A program made the translations under genes and the position numbers. Shown one piece after another: positions 39,762-50,676 of a stretch of 64,000 bases of DNA. This DNA is from Temnothorax longispinosus (Eukaryota > Arthropoda > Insecta > Hymenoptera > Formicidae). How positions within the stretch are numbered: the stretch's first letter is position 1; each line of letters starts with the position of its first letter. The notes under the pieces are model-generated. The model did no database searches, was not told the origin of the DNA, and was given only the letters and a program-made list of their open reading frames with translations. The stretch spans positions 806,001 through 870,000 of the forward strand of contig NC_092361.1 of the NCBI RefSeq assembly GCF_030848805.1, read 5' to 3'.

Positions 39762-42029
39762 AGCAACTCGATCGCCATTAAATTCAGAGCAATAATTGAG
39801 TTTGCCGCTCGTGTACTGCTTCATAGGAAATCTATACCCAGAACGCGGCAAGAAGTACGTCGTCATGGCGCATAAGTAGATATAATTAAAATGTCGATGG
39901 GGCGATATGACTGGGGAAAGCGAAAGAGACATCTACATATATTAGTCTGTAAAAATTTAAGATAATAGAATTGCTTAAATGTAATGACCGTCGAGGCTTC
40001 GGACATAGCACTTTGCAGTGAATCGCATTCAAGTTGAAAATCGAAATCGATGCTCGAACGATCCCCCTCGCCCTCTTCCCCATCTGATTTTGTTGCTCGA
40101 GACGAAATAACGATTCCGGACAAGAAGCGAGGACGAAGGTGGCGCGAGAAATCGGACGAAGGGGCGACTGGGACTCGGGGGGTGGAAGTGGAAGAGAAAA
40201 GAGAGAAGGAAGGAAGGTCGCGCAAACGACGCCAGCCTCGCGCGCGGTCTTAACGCCGCTACTTTCCCGCCGAAACGTAATTTAAAAGTTGGCAAGCATC
40301 GCGCACTGGCTTGCGATACCCTCTGCGGTTAATGAAACTTCCTCCGCGGGTCTCACACTTTCAATTTTCCACCGCGTGGCCGTGCACACCCCTTTCGCGC
40401 GCGCGTTCCCGTCTCGCAAGCTGGTCCTCCCATCCTTCCACACACAATCGGCAACAGACCACACCGCCTACTTTTCCGCCGTTCTGCTTTCCTCCCCCGG
40501 CGTCCTCCAGAAAGTATGTGCTTGTCCTCCTTTTTCTCGTTACCAGCGATACCAATGCAGGTTCGCCGGTAAACAAGCGTCAGGCTTCGTATTTTTCTTT
40601 TTTTTTTTTATATCGTTGCCACGCGCGTTATCAACGCCCATTCCGCCAATGCCGTTCCGCCAATTCCGCTCTCTATCCCTTTGTTGTCCTTACGTTACCG
40701 TCGACGTTGTTGATTCGATTTTCGATATGGTATCAGCGTCAAGCGGGTCGATTGGCTGCGTTACTGCGAGCTCGGGAGAGCTCGTCTTCTTTCTTCCTTA
40801 ACTCGCAAATCGATGGTAATGCCAGCTTTAGCGTTAAAGAGGACCGTTCGAGCCGCGCGCGCGAACGTTGGTTTTATCAAATTAATTCACGAACAGAGAA
40901 TGCTAATTATACATATTATACATATGAATCCCTGAATTTATGGAGTATGCCCTCTCGGCGGTTGCAGTTCTACGCGATAAAAGAAATCCCGTAAATCAGT
41001 ATTCAAATTGGGGATTCAGATTTTCGAATTCTCTTTAATCTTATCTATTTGAAAAGATTCCCTCCTTATAAATCGGCGGAATAGGTATCTCATTTTCTGG
41101 CTATTCCTGTCGCTATACATTTTCAATTTCGGTCTAATACTTCTCCGGGGAAAAAAAGTAAACGATTTTTAACGGTTATAACTATAGTTATATCTTTTCG
41201 AGAGAAACGCTACGTTCGCGGGAATCGTGCAATGTTGGTTTAAATCTGAAATTCCGTACGCGCTTGCGATCAGAGAGCGACGAATTAACACAGCAGTCTC
41301 GAAATATATCGCAATCACGGGAGATCGCTTTGCCGGGGGCGGACGGGCGCGAAAATCGAGCGCAACGACCGGAATACCTCGCGGTCGCTTTTTGCACCTC
41401 AGCACCGGGTTCTATCGCGATATTCCGTCAGGCGACTTGACGGTGGGCATATGTATGTTACCTAACGTATAACGCCGCGACGCGACGGGGTGCAAATAAG
41501 CGCAAAATGACTGGCGGCACCTGGCCATATTGGCGTAAAGTTGGAAAACGTCTGCCAATATAGCAAAGGCTCGATCCTCGCAAAGCATCCTACCCTCGTC
41601 GCCTCTCGGAATTCATAGCTGACGTTATTCGTTGCTCCTCTCCCCGCCGCGGAAACTTCACCACCGCGCGAGAAGAAGCCGGCGGTCCCGGCGACGGATG
41701 CAGAAAGACAGGAAATGGAGGAGAAAAGTTCGGGCGGGACACGACCGCGATATAGTTTTTTTTTTTTACAGTACCCTGGGAATACACCGGGGCGCGTGAA
41801 AAACGACGTATCCGTTCGAGCTAGATAGGGGAACGAGCATGTCGAATTCGAGATAGGTAATAAAAAGCGATGAAAAGTGGGGTAACTTTTAGGAAAGGAT
41901 GTTGGAGACGATGTGCACACACATATACTTATATTGCATAGAGTAATAGACCGAATAATATACTTGATAAAATTATATAATATTATATTGGAGGGCGTAA
42001 TGCAAAGTGTCTGTCTTTTCTTTTAACAG

Positions 42030-42070
42030 CTATTTGTAAACGTGTCATTAAAGACACGTTATATAAATAG
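42030..42070. repeat. Imperfect 17-bp hairpin
   Basis: CTATTTGTAAACGTGTC and GACACGTTATATAAATAG are near complements around ATTAAA, with a perfect AACGTGTC core. It lies 260 bases before the SINE. Confidence 0.65.
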
Positions 42071-42302
42071 AATAACGTGGACTGTTCTTGCTTCTATTTG
42101 TTGCAAGAAAAATTTCGAAGAATATTATGAAAACTACATATATGGATAAAACGGCGCAAAAATGTTTATGTTCTTATTTATTGACATAAATGCGTCAAGA
42201 AATATATTAGAAAGATAAGATGTTAGATATCGTTTTTAAAGTTAAAATTTCCATAATGAGAGGTTATAGAAACTGCTGAAAAAAAATATATATATATGAA
42301 AT

Positions 42303-42330
42303 AAAAATATATAAAATGTGAGACGATTAT
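42303..42330 (+). repeat. Left copy of the SINE's putative target-site duplication
   Basis: An AAAAATATA-type stretch ending in ACGATTAT that aligns, with small gaps, to 42646-42671 on the far side of the SINE-like element. The shared ACGATTAT ends are exact. Confidence 0.4.
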
Positions 42331-42646
42331 GGCGCAAGAAGATCTGCGCTCTAACGAGCTGAAGATCCAAGTTTAAATCCGACCAAAAATCATCAGGTTT
42401 TTTTTATCACCACCTCTCGAAAGGTAATGGCAACACACCGAAAGTATTTCTCGCCACAAGTATCTCTTTATATTTGAGGACTGATCTTCCAGATTGAGAG
42501 TTGGGCGCTAAACTAACAACGTGCCCCATTAAAAAGAAATTATTGTTAAAAAGCCAAAAAAGAGACCTCGGATTTGATGAAGGCTAAACTTCAAAAGGTC
42601 ATGGTTCGATCTTGAGCTGTATTAGTGTCATTGAAGAAGAAGAAGA
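42331..42646 (+). mobile_element. tRNA-derived SINE-like retroposon with (GAA)n tail
   Basis: The head resembles a tRNA: an A-box-like TGGCGCAAGAAG (42330-42341) and a decayed B box AGTTTAAATCC (42370-42380), about 40 bases apart as in RNA polymerase III promoters. The sequence between them aligns loosely with a tRNA anticodon arm. The body contains AATGGCAACACACCGAAAGT followed by a TTTCTCGCC segment (42427-42456). This resembles the conserved 3' module that RTE/BovB-type LINEs share with their SINEs. The element ends in GAAGAAGAAGAAG. Similar AT-rich stretches flank it (42303-42330 and 42646-42671, both ending in ACGATTAT), which I read as a degenerate target-site duplication. Family assignment is inference. 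Confidence 0.6.
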
Positions 42647-42959
42647 AAAATATAAATAAAATAACGATTATAAGATTACATTATGATACTAATATTGTAT
42701 GTATGTTTGTGAATGAAATATGTATATTCGTATAATTTATTATTACATATTATATTTATTCTGCTTATGGTATAAGATGTATAGACATGTGCATTAGTAC
42801 TTAATGCAAATTTTTCATAGAAACAAAGTTTATTTGTACAGAACGTTTTGTATAGGTATTTATAATTATCTTAAAATAATGTTTTTATTTTTTTTTTTTT
42901 ATTAATGCCATAGTATAAATTATTAGTATTTGCTTTATTTTTATTTGTATCATCCATGA

Positions 42960-43307
42960 CATTGCGCTGCGATATGTAATAGCAACAATATAATTAGATA
43001 TACCTACATGAATCGCGCTAAGAAATTTCGATACATTTCAATCATGATCATCATAACTGTTTCTGAATTCTACAATAACGTGAGCAATATAAACGTGAAT
43101 CGGGAGAAGTTCAGATTGAAACGAGCAACAAGTGCAACCGAGTACAGTCGAGATATCTAGATGTCAATCATGCAAAATGAGGTAAAACGTGAAAAATGTT
43201 TGCGGCAATGTAGAGAGATTAAGCGAGAATTAAAAATTGCACAGAAGCAAAATGAAGAAAAAGAAGATAAGCTTGTGTATGTGCGTCTATCACTTCCATT
43301 TATTTAA
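42960..43307 (+). other. Open frame interrupted by one in-frame TAG, in AT-rich DNA
   Basis: The frame runs from 42960 to a TAA at 43305-43307 with a single in-frame TAG at 43158-43160. The first ATG is at 43008, giving 50 codons to the TAG. A second ATG follows the TAG directly at 43161, giving 48 more codons. The second part is rich in Lys, Glu and Gln, as in a short coiled coil; the first part has an isoleucine-rich patch. That makes about 115 codons with one stop in strongly AT-rich sequence, although A-rich DNA itself favours Lys/Glu codons. I recognise no homologue. It lies about 310 bases downstream of the SINE. Possibilities are a decayed exon or retrocopy, two tiny frames, or chance. 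Confidence 0.15.
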
Positions 43308-45038
43308 GTTAACGAGGATATGCCGAAATCTAATAAATCTCTCACACATGTGCATTTCAAATCTCTCAGAACAAATCTCTTTTCTCATTTTAATGATGCT
43401 TTAAATAATCGAATGGCGAAACATGTGCCATATTTTATTTTTAATTTTGATTATATATTTTCTAATCAATTGAAATATTCCAACAATTTTCTTTTTCCAA
43501 AGAAACGGAAATTCTTATGAAATTTTTTAGATTATTAGGTTTTATTACTATGCAAATTTAAACCACACCATCACTAGAATGAGATTTTTCTATCTTTCTC
43601 TTTAAATCGCTCGAAAGAAGTTTCAGCGATAGTCCCACGATTTTCGAATAAATCCGCTAGCTGACGAAGGAACTCTCGCAGAAATATCCCATTTCGATGG
43701 ACTGCTCCGGAAGCAATTCGCCCGAATCTGCATTGAATTGCTCCTCGTCTATAGTATTGTTGAAGACAGAGCGAGAAATCCAGTGCAGTGGACAAACGAA
43801 AGAATTGATATTCTTTCATTGTGCGCACGCGAGTCTTGAATAATACGTTCATTGAATTTTTTTGCTCATTCCAACGCGCATGAAGCGAATATAACTGGTA
43901 GTTAAAGTAAATATTAATTGGATCATAGAAAAGAAGTCAGAGCGCGCACATCGAAGCGGCCATTATAGGGCGAAAAAATTCATTCTTTTGTGTCAGAGAC
44001 TGTAGATGCATACGATGGATCATTATATATCTGGTGCAACAAAAGGAAATCATTATCGCCATAACGACTAGCGCGTTCTTAAATTTATAGATAAAGTTAG
44101 ACGATATTCATTGAAATATCCGAAGCGAATTATGTTTTTTCATATATGGGATTTCTGAAATAGCAAATTAGTTTTTATTTATTAATTTGTGGAATCAGTT
44201 TTTCCTTGATAAAAGTATTGAAATAATGATTTGAATAATATCTCGTTATTTAAAGTAGCTTTAAAATATTGACAAATATTGCTACATTAATATAGTTTTA
44301 AAGATTTTTTGCTTTAGTTTTTATTTCGGTATTCTAGAGATTTTTTGGTAATAAATAAATTACATTATAAAATATTAAGTACATTATAATTATCCCCATA
44401 TATAGTAACATTAGTGAATTGACCACGCAATAAAGTTGCATGAAGATGATATATGAATGAAAGGCATAGATATATTTTCATTGTCAGTCGGATTTTAGTA
44501 AAGGTTCATAATAAACGCCACAAACGACCGAAAATGCCAGTTCAACTTCGCGGCGAGCGAACCTCCGCTCGTTCTTTTAAGTGTTATAACTCGCGCTGGT
44601 TGATTAAAATGGCAATATTTCTTCACGGTAGCGTTACAAACGCCTCGTTAAAAAGCAGACCGCCACCGAAAGTTTTGCGAGCACATAAACGGTGGTCCCC
44701 TTTGACATCGCGCGTTCAACCACGAAATAAAGCACTAAACAACAACGTCGCGGAATTATTGACCGTGCCGAGTGGCCGATCATCGGCCGCGGGTGCGCAG
44801 TTAACGCGGCCAATAATTATCCGCCCGGTATTGCACGTAAGACGGCCGTCTATTGTACGGCGGCTGCCTCCACTGTTTTCAATACGATTGTCCTCCGGGC
44901 CGCCTTATTGTTGAAAGTTTCCATTGTCATTATTATTTCGTCGCATTATGCGCCGAGATTTATGGGCTCGTGTAATTTCGTTCGAGCCGCCTTGATCCTC
45001 GGATTACTAGGAACGTGAATCTCCCTCTCGGACTCTTT

Positions 45039-45068
45039 GATGTACGACGCAATTTCGCGTCGTACATC
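45039..45068. repeat. Perfect 12-bp hairpin
   Basis: GATGTACGACGC and its exact complement flank the six-base loop AATTTC. The strength and perfection are notable at the edge of a GC-rich island, though no known element is recognised. Confidence 0.85.
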
Positions 45069-45793
45069 CCGATGGAAATACGAGATACAGAGGTCAAAAC
45101 TATATGGATATTACCGCAGATTTTTCAGGTTTTTCTTTTTCTTAGTTCTTTCATTGGAACGACGAAAAAAAACTTATATATAAATATGTGTCTGCAAAAA
45201 TCTTGTCGAGGCAAAAGACTTCTTTTTCTTTTTTGACATTTTCAGTAGAAAAACCAGCATGTAGTCAGACGTGTAGCAGCAGATGGAAATTCCAAGAAGG
45301 ATACTCGTTACAGAATTATTAATGAATGATAATATTGATAATGATTAAGAGTAATGAATAAATAATTAACATAAATGAATAAATATAATAATGATAGTAA
45401 TAATTAAAATTATTAGATTATGATATCCAACAGAACACATCAATATTCTAATTTGACTCGAAATTGAGGAGAAAAAGCTTGGTTTCGGTTTGACTTAAAT
45501 CTATATTTTATCCGTACGTCATTATTAATGTCATAAACCAGAAACTCTCGAAATTATGAAATCGCTATCTTCATCAGTCGTGCGTCTCGTCGCCCTCGTT
45601 CCCGCACACCTTTTTCCCTTTGCCTGCGCTCCCGTTTTCCGACTTTTCTCGTTCTTTCGCAACTGGCATTCTGCCTGGCAGCGAAGTAGAGCCACCCGAC
45701 CGACGTGGAAATGGTTCAAGTGGATCTCGGCGCTACATCCCCTCTCGTCTGCGTCTCTCTACGACCCCACGAACCACAACCCCGATGACGGCA

Positions 45794-45813
45794 CACCACC
45801 ACCACCACCACCG
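45794..45813 (+). repeat. (ACC)n trinucleotide repeat
   Basis: About six CAC/ACC units in a GC-rich island. They read as His or Pro runs in two overlapping + strand frames, so they do not identify a coding frame. Confidence 0.9.
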
Positions 45814-47555
45814 CCGGTCGCCACCCGTTCGCCTTTCAAGAGTCGAAAATGCCCGGTGCTCGCTCGCTCGGCTCTCGAAACGGCGCGGGCGGCGAGAGTG
45901 GAAACCCAAGAGGGCTTTTCACCGCGCTGAAAAACTAAAGGCGTGCTGCGTTAATAACGAGGCGGAAAGTATTGGTACGAGTGCGCCGGGTCCTTTTCCG
46001 TGTTTGCTCACCGTAACATAGTACTTTCCCTTAGTTGGCAAATCTACAGAATGTCTCGCCTCTACCGGATCGATCCGGATTTAATGGCAGATTTTTTGAC
46101 GTACCTGAAGTCGTACCTTTTTCCACAGCGGGAAAATTGAAAGAGCTTGTTACTTCGCGTAATAATAATTTTTTTAATTTTAGAGGTAGAGTATTTTTTA
46201 CGATTAATGCTTGAATTGAAGTTCTGTGGAAGTTTACGTGAAAGCACTTGAAGAATAATATAATACTCTATTATTTCTTTACATACAGCGACGAAATGCT
46301 TTTTTTCAATTGCACGATTGCATATATTTTTGCCAAAAATTGGCGCGTCAGAAGCTGACAAATTATATTTGCCCTGCGAGATTTTATTCCAACGCGTCGA
46401 CCTCAGCCGAAATCTTTCAAAATATCCAGCAGCCGTCGACGACGGGCCCAACGAATTCCTTCTCGCGCGAACGCGAATTTGCAATTCTCGTAGACGATAC
46501 GGCGCGGCGGAGAGATCGCCGGAGGGTCGCTTCAATTTCGCGAAGTTGGCTGGATCTTTGCGTAAGATTTGCATCGCAACTCTCGGGGCTGCCAGCGTCG
46601 CTTTCCTGACCCTTGTTCCTAATTCTCGAATGCAATTCGGACATCCCGATTCCGACCGTGCTGATGAAGAGACATATTCGCGTAATTTAAGCTACCTCAT
46701 GTTAATGATCCGCGTGTTATTTGCAAACACAATCGTTAATTATTAGCAATCGCTTATTGAATTACTTGATAAAAATAGATAGGTTTGATCTATTTTATTA
46801 AATTGAAAATTGAAAGAAGAAGGGCCACAATAATCGAGCAACGGTAGACTATTTCATTAATTTTTTCGTTAATTTGTCTCGCAGTCTGGCGTAATCAGAA
46901 GAATGTTTTAAAAATGAGATATTAGCCGATGATTACAGCTAAAACGTAACGTTAGTCGTCATTTGCTGTTTTTGCCATTATGAACACTGAAATTACCTAG
47001 TTGCAATGTTTGGTTTTGATTTCCAGGGTATCGATGGAACGCGCATCCATTATTTATTGCATTTCACATTAATTATCTGTACCAATTACACATTGCAAAT
47101 ACCTTTGATATACGAAGCGGAAAATTACTAAAGCGTAAGCTTTTCACGCAAAACCAATATCATTGGTTGATGTCAACATACCAACGAATGAAGATAACAA
47201 TTTGTTGTCGGTACAGCATCGCAATGGAGTCGTCAGTTGTTGTTTAATTGCGTAATTATTTAATTGCTACTTTAACTAGTATTACACTTCATAAATTGTT
47301 TCGAATTATCAGAGTGCTCTATTCGAGTGACGCGATCTCAGGACTGTTATCAAGTTACTGCAATTATTAAGCCGAATAGCATGACGCGGACTGGAAATAG
47401 CGAGTGCAAATTCGCGCAATATTTTTTCTCTTACCATAAATCATATAAGATATAATATTATTTTAATATCGACGAAAAGAAAAATTTATTGCGTTGGATT
47501 TATTAATTATTAAGATAACTTTAATCCTAGGCTATCTGCCTTTCTCCTGATCGTA

Positions 47556-47707
47556 CGATGTAAGATCTCAGGTAGAACAGCAAGTCACAATAAAATCAAT
47601 AAAATTGATATCAAAATGACGATTTTTTTTATTTTACCATCATTTTACTATCATTGTAACGTTTTTTGACTTTATTGTGACTTACCGTTATACCTGGGAT
47701 TCTATCG
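47556..47707. mobile_element. Diverged MITE-like inverted repeat
   Basis: The left arm (from 47556) contains AAGTCACAATAAA at 47582-47594, and the right arm contains its exact complement at 47670-47682. Alignment extends outward through TCAGGTA/TACCTG to 47556 and 47707, and inward with gaps to about 65 bases per arm. There are more mismatches than in the 49.3 kb element, so it is older. No transposase and no clear target duplication are present. It lies 274 bases upstream of ratchet point 2. Confidence 0.55.
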
Positions 47708-47950
47708 GCAAACATATCTTCGTATGTTTGGAGGGCTCAAGTATATCAAGCATATGTGTGTTAGGTATTATATACGGTAAGGAATAATCGCCAAAATTGC
47801 GACGACGCCACCGCGACGTCCCATTTTAATATTTCACCGGGTGGCAAGTTGCGTCAACGTTAACTCTTGTATTGTGTGTGCCTCAAGGAGCGGAAGATTT
47901 ATAAGGTCAAGTGGCACGACACGATACCGCCAGTAACCTTTACGAGCGTC

Positions 47951-47986
47951 ATTAATATTTCGTCATCCTCTCTGTTTCAGGTAAGC
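47951..47986 (+). other. Strong candidate recursive splice site (ratchet point) 2
   Basis: The tract at 47961-47978 is pyrimidine-rich and ends in CAG at 47978-47980, followed at once by GTAAGC at 47981-47986, a strong donor. ATTAAT at 47951-47956 is a reasonable branch-point region. It lies 36.9 kb downstream of the first candidate and on the same strand, as expected if both belong to one long intron. The sequence after the junction is moderately GC-rich and has no obvious exon end. A normal acceptor is possible, but a first triplet pattern reading as a perfect donor would then be coincidence. Confidence 0.6.
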
Positions 47987-48119
47987 CGTTCTCCGTTCCC
48001 CATTCGCGGGGCAGAAAGATGGCCCTTGGGATCACGCAGATCGACGCAGCTGGCTACGTCCCCTAGACGCTCGTTCGTCTACCGTATATTCCCTTTTCGA
48101 ATTTCCAAAAGATTCGCGT

Positions 48120-49278
48120 GAGTTAATAAATAAATAATCTATATAATTGCGTTGTAACTGCGTAGAGGTAATTTTGTAATTATTCATTGGACTACACCTG
48201 CCATTTCGAGAGAGAAATGATAGCTTCTCTTAATTTAATTCTATTCTCATTTAACTTTCTTAATCAACATCCGCCACTTTTATTTAATATTGCATAATAA
48301 TTATTAGTGGAAGGAATTAGAGTTTGCAATCAACGCTAGATTGTAATACATTTATCAGGGAGACATGCCGAGAATTTCATTGCGACGATTAAAGATTTTC
48401 TTCATGCTCGTATCGGAAAAAAGCACTTTCGGAGTTACGCAGTTTCTCCATATATTCGCCAGCTGGGCGCTTTAGAGTCGTTTCTTTTTTTCTAATTAAA
48501 CGAATTATCCGTAAGAGAAAGCGTTTGCGGGAAATAGTTAACAATGGATTGGGGCGTGGACGACGTAATAAATAAAGCGTGGAAAGAGACACGGTGCTGA
48601 CAATGAGACGGTCGCGGGCATAAACAGCGTGAGCATAAACAACGTGAGCATAAGCATCGAGGCAGCGGCGTGGAGCGGGAGACGCGTCGAGATAGCGAAG
48701 AGTCGGGCTTGTGTAAGAGGACGGAAGAGAAATGGTAGGTGCGGCGACAAAAACGGCGATTAGTGGGGATGCTGACAGTGCTCAGGGCGAGTAATGCTGA
48801 CCACACACCGCAGCGTACACCTGCAATCCAACCCTCCCTCCGGCACTTGGCCGGTTTCGACCGGTCAACCCCCGCCCCCCTCCTCCGGCTCACGGAATCA
48901 GAGATATCCGTACCGCCGCGCCGATAAAATAATGATCTTCGACAAGCGCCAGTGAAATAAAGCAATCGTAGCCCCTTTTTGTCCCGGGCCCTTTCCGCCG
49001 CGCGCCGCGACGATTCGATCTCCCAATCTCATCAGCGAAATTACAGAACTTCAACGTTGAATTGATGGGAAATAATCGATCGACCGTAGCGAGGAAGATT
49101 AATCGCCAACTTAAAATGGTAGGGATCTCGTTTCTTATTCTCACACATCTGCGTGAGATAGCACTCGACGAACATTCGTTATGATTCTGGAAAAAAAAAA
49201 TTTTTATATCGCTATTATTTTTTTTATTGTAAGACTGATATTTTAAAAGATGACATTTTAAAAAGTGTTAGTGCATCT
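48120..49278. other. Non-coding stretch with a GC-rich patch
   Basis: Between ratchet point 2 and the 49.3 kb hairpin, 48540-49020 is GC-rich and holds overlapping frames (minus 48492-48965, plus 48739-48927). The minus product contains repeated CSRCL units from the tandem GAGCATAAACAACGT-like repeat at about 48630-48660, so the frame is repeat-driven. Confidence 0.5.
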
Positions 49279-49455
49279 TAAATTACATATGGAGGGGTAA
49301 AAACCATAGTGGTGCAAGTCAAATTTTTAAAAATATTTTCTAGTGTGCATAGATGCAATCTGTACAATATATAAATTGCATCTATGCACACGAGAAAATA
49401 TTTTTAAAAATTTGACTTACACCACTATGGTTTTTACCCCTCCATATTTAGTTAA
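49279..49455. mobile_element. MITE-like hairpin element flanked by TTAA
   Basis: Two 73-base arms (49287-49359 and 49375-49447) are inverted complements with only two mismatches, around a 15-base spacer. Both sides show TTAA at equal distance, four bases outside each arm (49279-49282 and 49452-49455), as expected for a piggyBac-type TTAA target duplication. TTAA is common in such DNA, so the superfamily is tentative. There is no room for a transposase, so it would be non-autonomous. Two mismatches in 73 pairs suggest a recent insertion or selection for folding. Transcribed on either strand, it would form a long double-stranded hairpin. Confidence 0.7.
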
Positions 49456-50622
49456 CCGTCTTCTACTTATGGTATAAAGTAACGTCTTGATCAGTCTTTA
49501 TAGAATTTCTTTCGGGGTCGTCAATTCAATTACACGTTTTAACGTAACAAGAGAAGGATTAAATTCGAAGGTATATCATTTTCGTGCGCGGCGAGATATT
49601 AATTGCATCAACTCGAAGTTCGAACGCCGGCGCTGTCTGGTTATTAAGTTTTCCCGCTCGAATGCCGCCGCGAGGACTTAATGAAATAAGGAGCGCGCGA
49701 ATAAAATAACTCGACGGAGAGCTGGGTAGGTTACAAGGAGTCGGGCGGACGGGATAAGAAACTTTCGAAACGGATGAATAACTCTGTGGATGGTCTTAAT
49801 ATTAATTACTACGTTTTCTTAATTAATCACCACGTAATCTAAAAGAAAAAAAATAAATAAACGACGAAGTGGCTGACTCCGCCGAGTATATCTTCCGTTT
49901 TCGGGGTTAGTGAAATGAGTAGCGGGAATAACATGATTTTTGGTCTTTCGCCAACGAATCCCACGAACGCAAAACACGGACGATCGTTACGTCGTGGGAT
50001 TTCGGAGATCGCAAGACCGTTTTATTAACTACCTCTGCCGCAGGGCGCCATCCTCGTGATGGTTCCGTTTATCCTTGAGATTTACATGTTGATCTAACTA
50101 ATTAGATCATCCGCATACAGTGGCTAAGGAACGACGGTTGTTGAGTTTAGCTGGGATCCAATAGAGCCTTGGATATCTTCTTGTTGCTAATTTTTTATTT
50201 TGCTTGGCTAACATTTACCTTCGGTAATTAAATGTGTCAGTCACAAAATGTGTTCTCAATTATATTAAAAAGAGCGATCGCGAAATACTGCACGGGTTTT
50301 ATAACTACTCTTAAATTGTTTTCTTATCGTTTTACTGCAGACTTTTTATATCATTTTAAAGTTGATTAATTAACAAGTTAACAATTCTACAGTTTATTAC
50401 TAATTTTTTCACTCAGCGTTTATTACTATTTAACACGAAACAATGAAAGTTAAAATAACAGCAATTTGCTAAACGTTTATTAATTTGCACAACATAGTTT
50501 AAACAATATAATATTAAACTGCCTAATGGCTGTTTAATGTTAGCATTTAATTGTAAATTTTCAAATTTTCTAAAGTTAAATTATAAACGCATATATTTAC
50601 TATTTATATCTTTAATATTAGC

Positions 50623-50625
<3 letters not shown>

Positions 50626-50669
<44 letters not shown>

Positions 50670-50676
50670 TCTCTTT
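50626..50676. repeat. (CT)n microsatellite
   Basis: About 18 perfect CT units, then CTTT-interrupted units. Confidence 0.97.

Larger units (their letters stand above)
36100..41930. other. Cluster of GC/CpG-rich islands
   Basis: Islands at 36100-36610, 37010-37370, 38160-38970 and 40030-41850 are separated by AT-rich stretches, notably 39130-39700. The densest frame overlap lies here: 40289-40801 and 40311-40994 overlap on +, 39863-40225 and 40029-40295 on minus. Their products are Ser/Arg/Pro-rich and low in complexity, typical of stop-poor islands. I see no splice-bounded exon. Within a giant intron such islands would be candidates for enhancers or internal promoters. Confidence 0.45.
43320..47550. 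other. AT-rich DNA with GC islands at 44.5-45.1 and 45.55-46.05 kb
   Basis: The first island carries a 153-codon + frame (44453-44914) with a Lys/Arg-rich product and no recognisable family. The second carries two overlapping + frames through the ACC repeat. 46060-46620 has frames on both strands over the same bases. The remainder is AT-rich and empty. Confidence 0.5.

Noticed and set aside
40311..40994. 227-codon + frame and its 170-codon neighbour at 40289-40801
   Set aside because: Two long frames overlap on the same strand in a stop-poor GC island; products are Ser/Pro/Phe-rich low complexity with no family, splice boundaries or coding periodicity that favours one.
44453..44914. 153-codon + frame, Lys/Arg-rich
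   Set aside because: Lies across a GC island boundary and has no recognisable domain or splice context; likely chance.
48180..48220. Minus-strand CAG|GTGTAG after a CT-rich stretch
   Set aside because: GTGTAG is a poor donor and AAATGG interrupts the tract; the only minus-strand look-alike worth noting.
48492..48965. 157-codon minus frame with CSRCL repeats
   Set aside because: The repeat comes from a short tandem DNA repeat near 48630-48660; no cysteine-rich family pattern beyond it.
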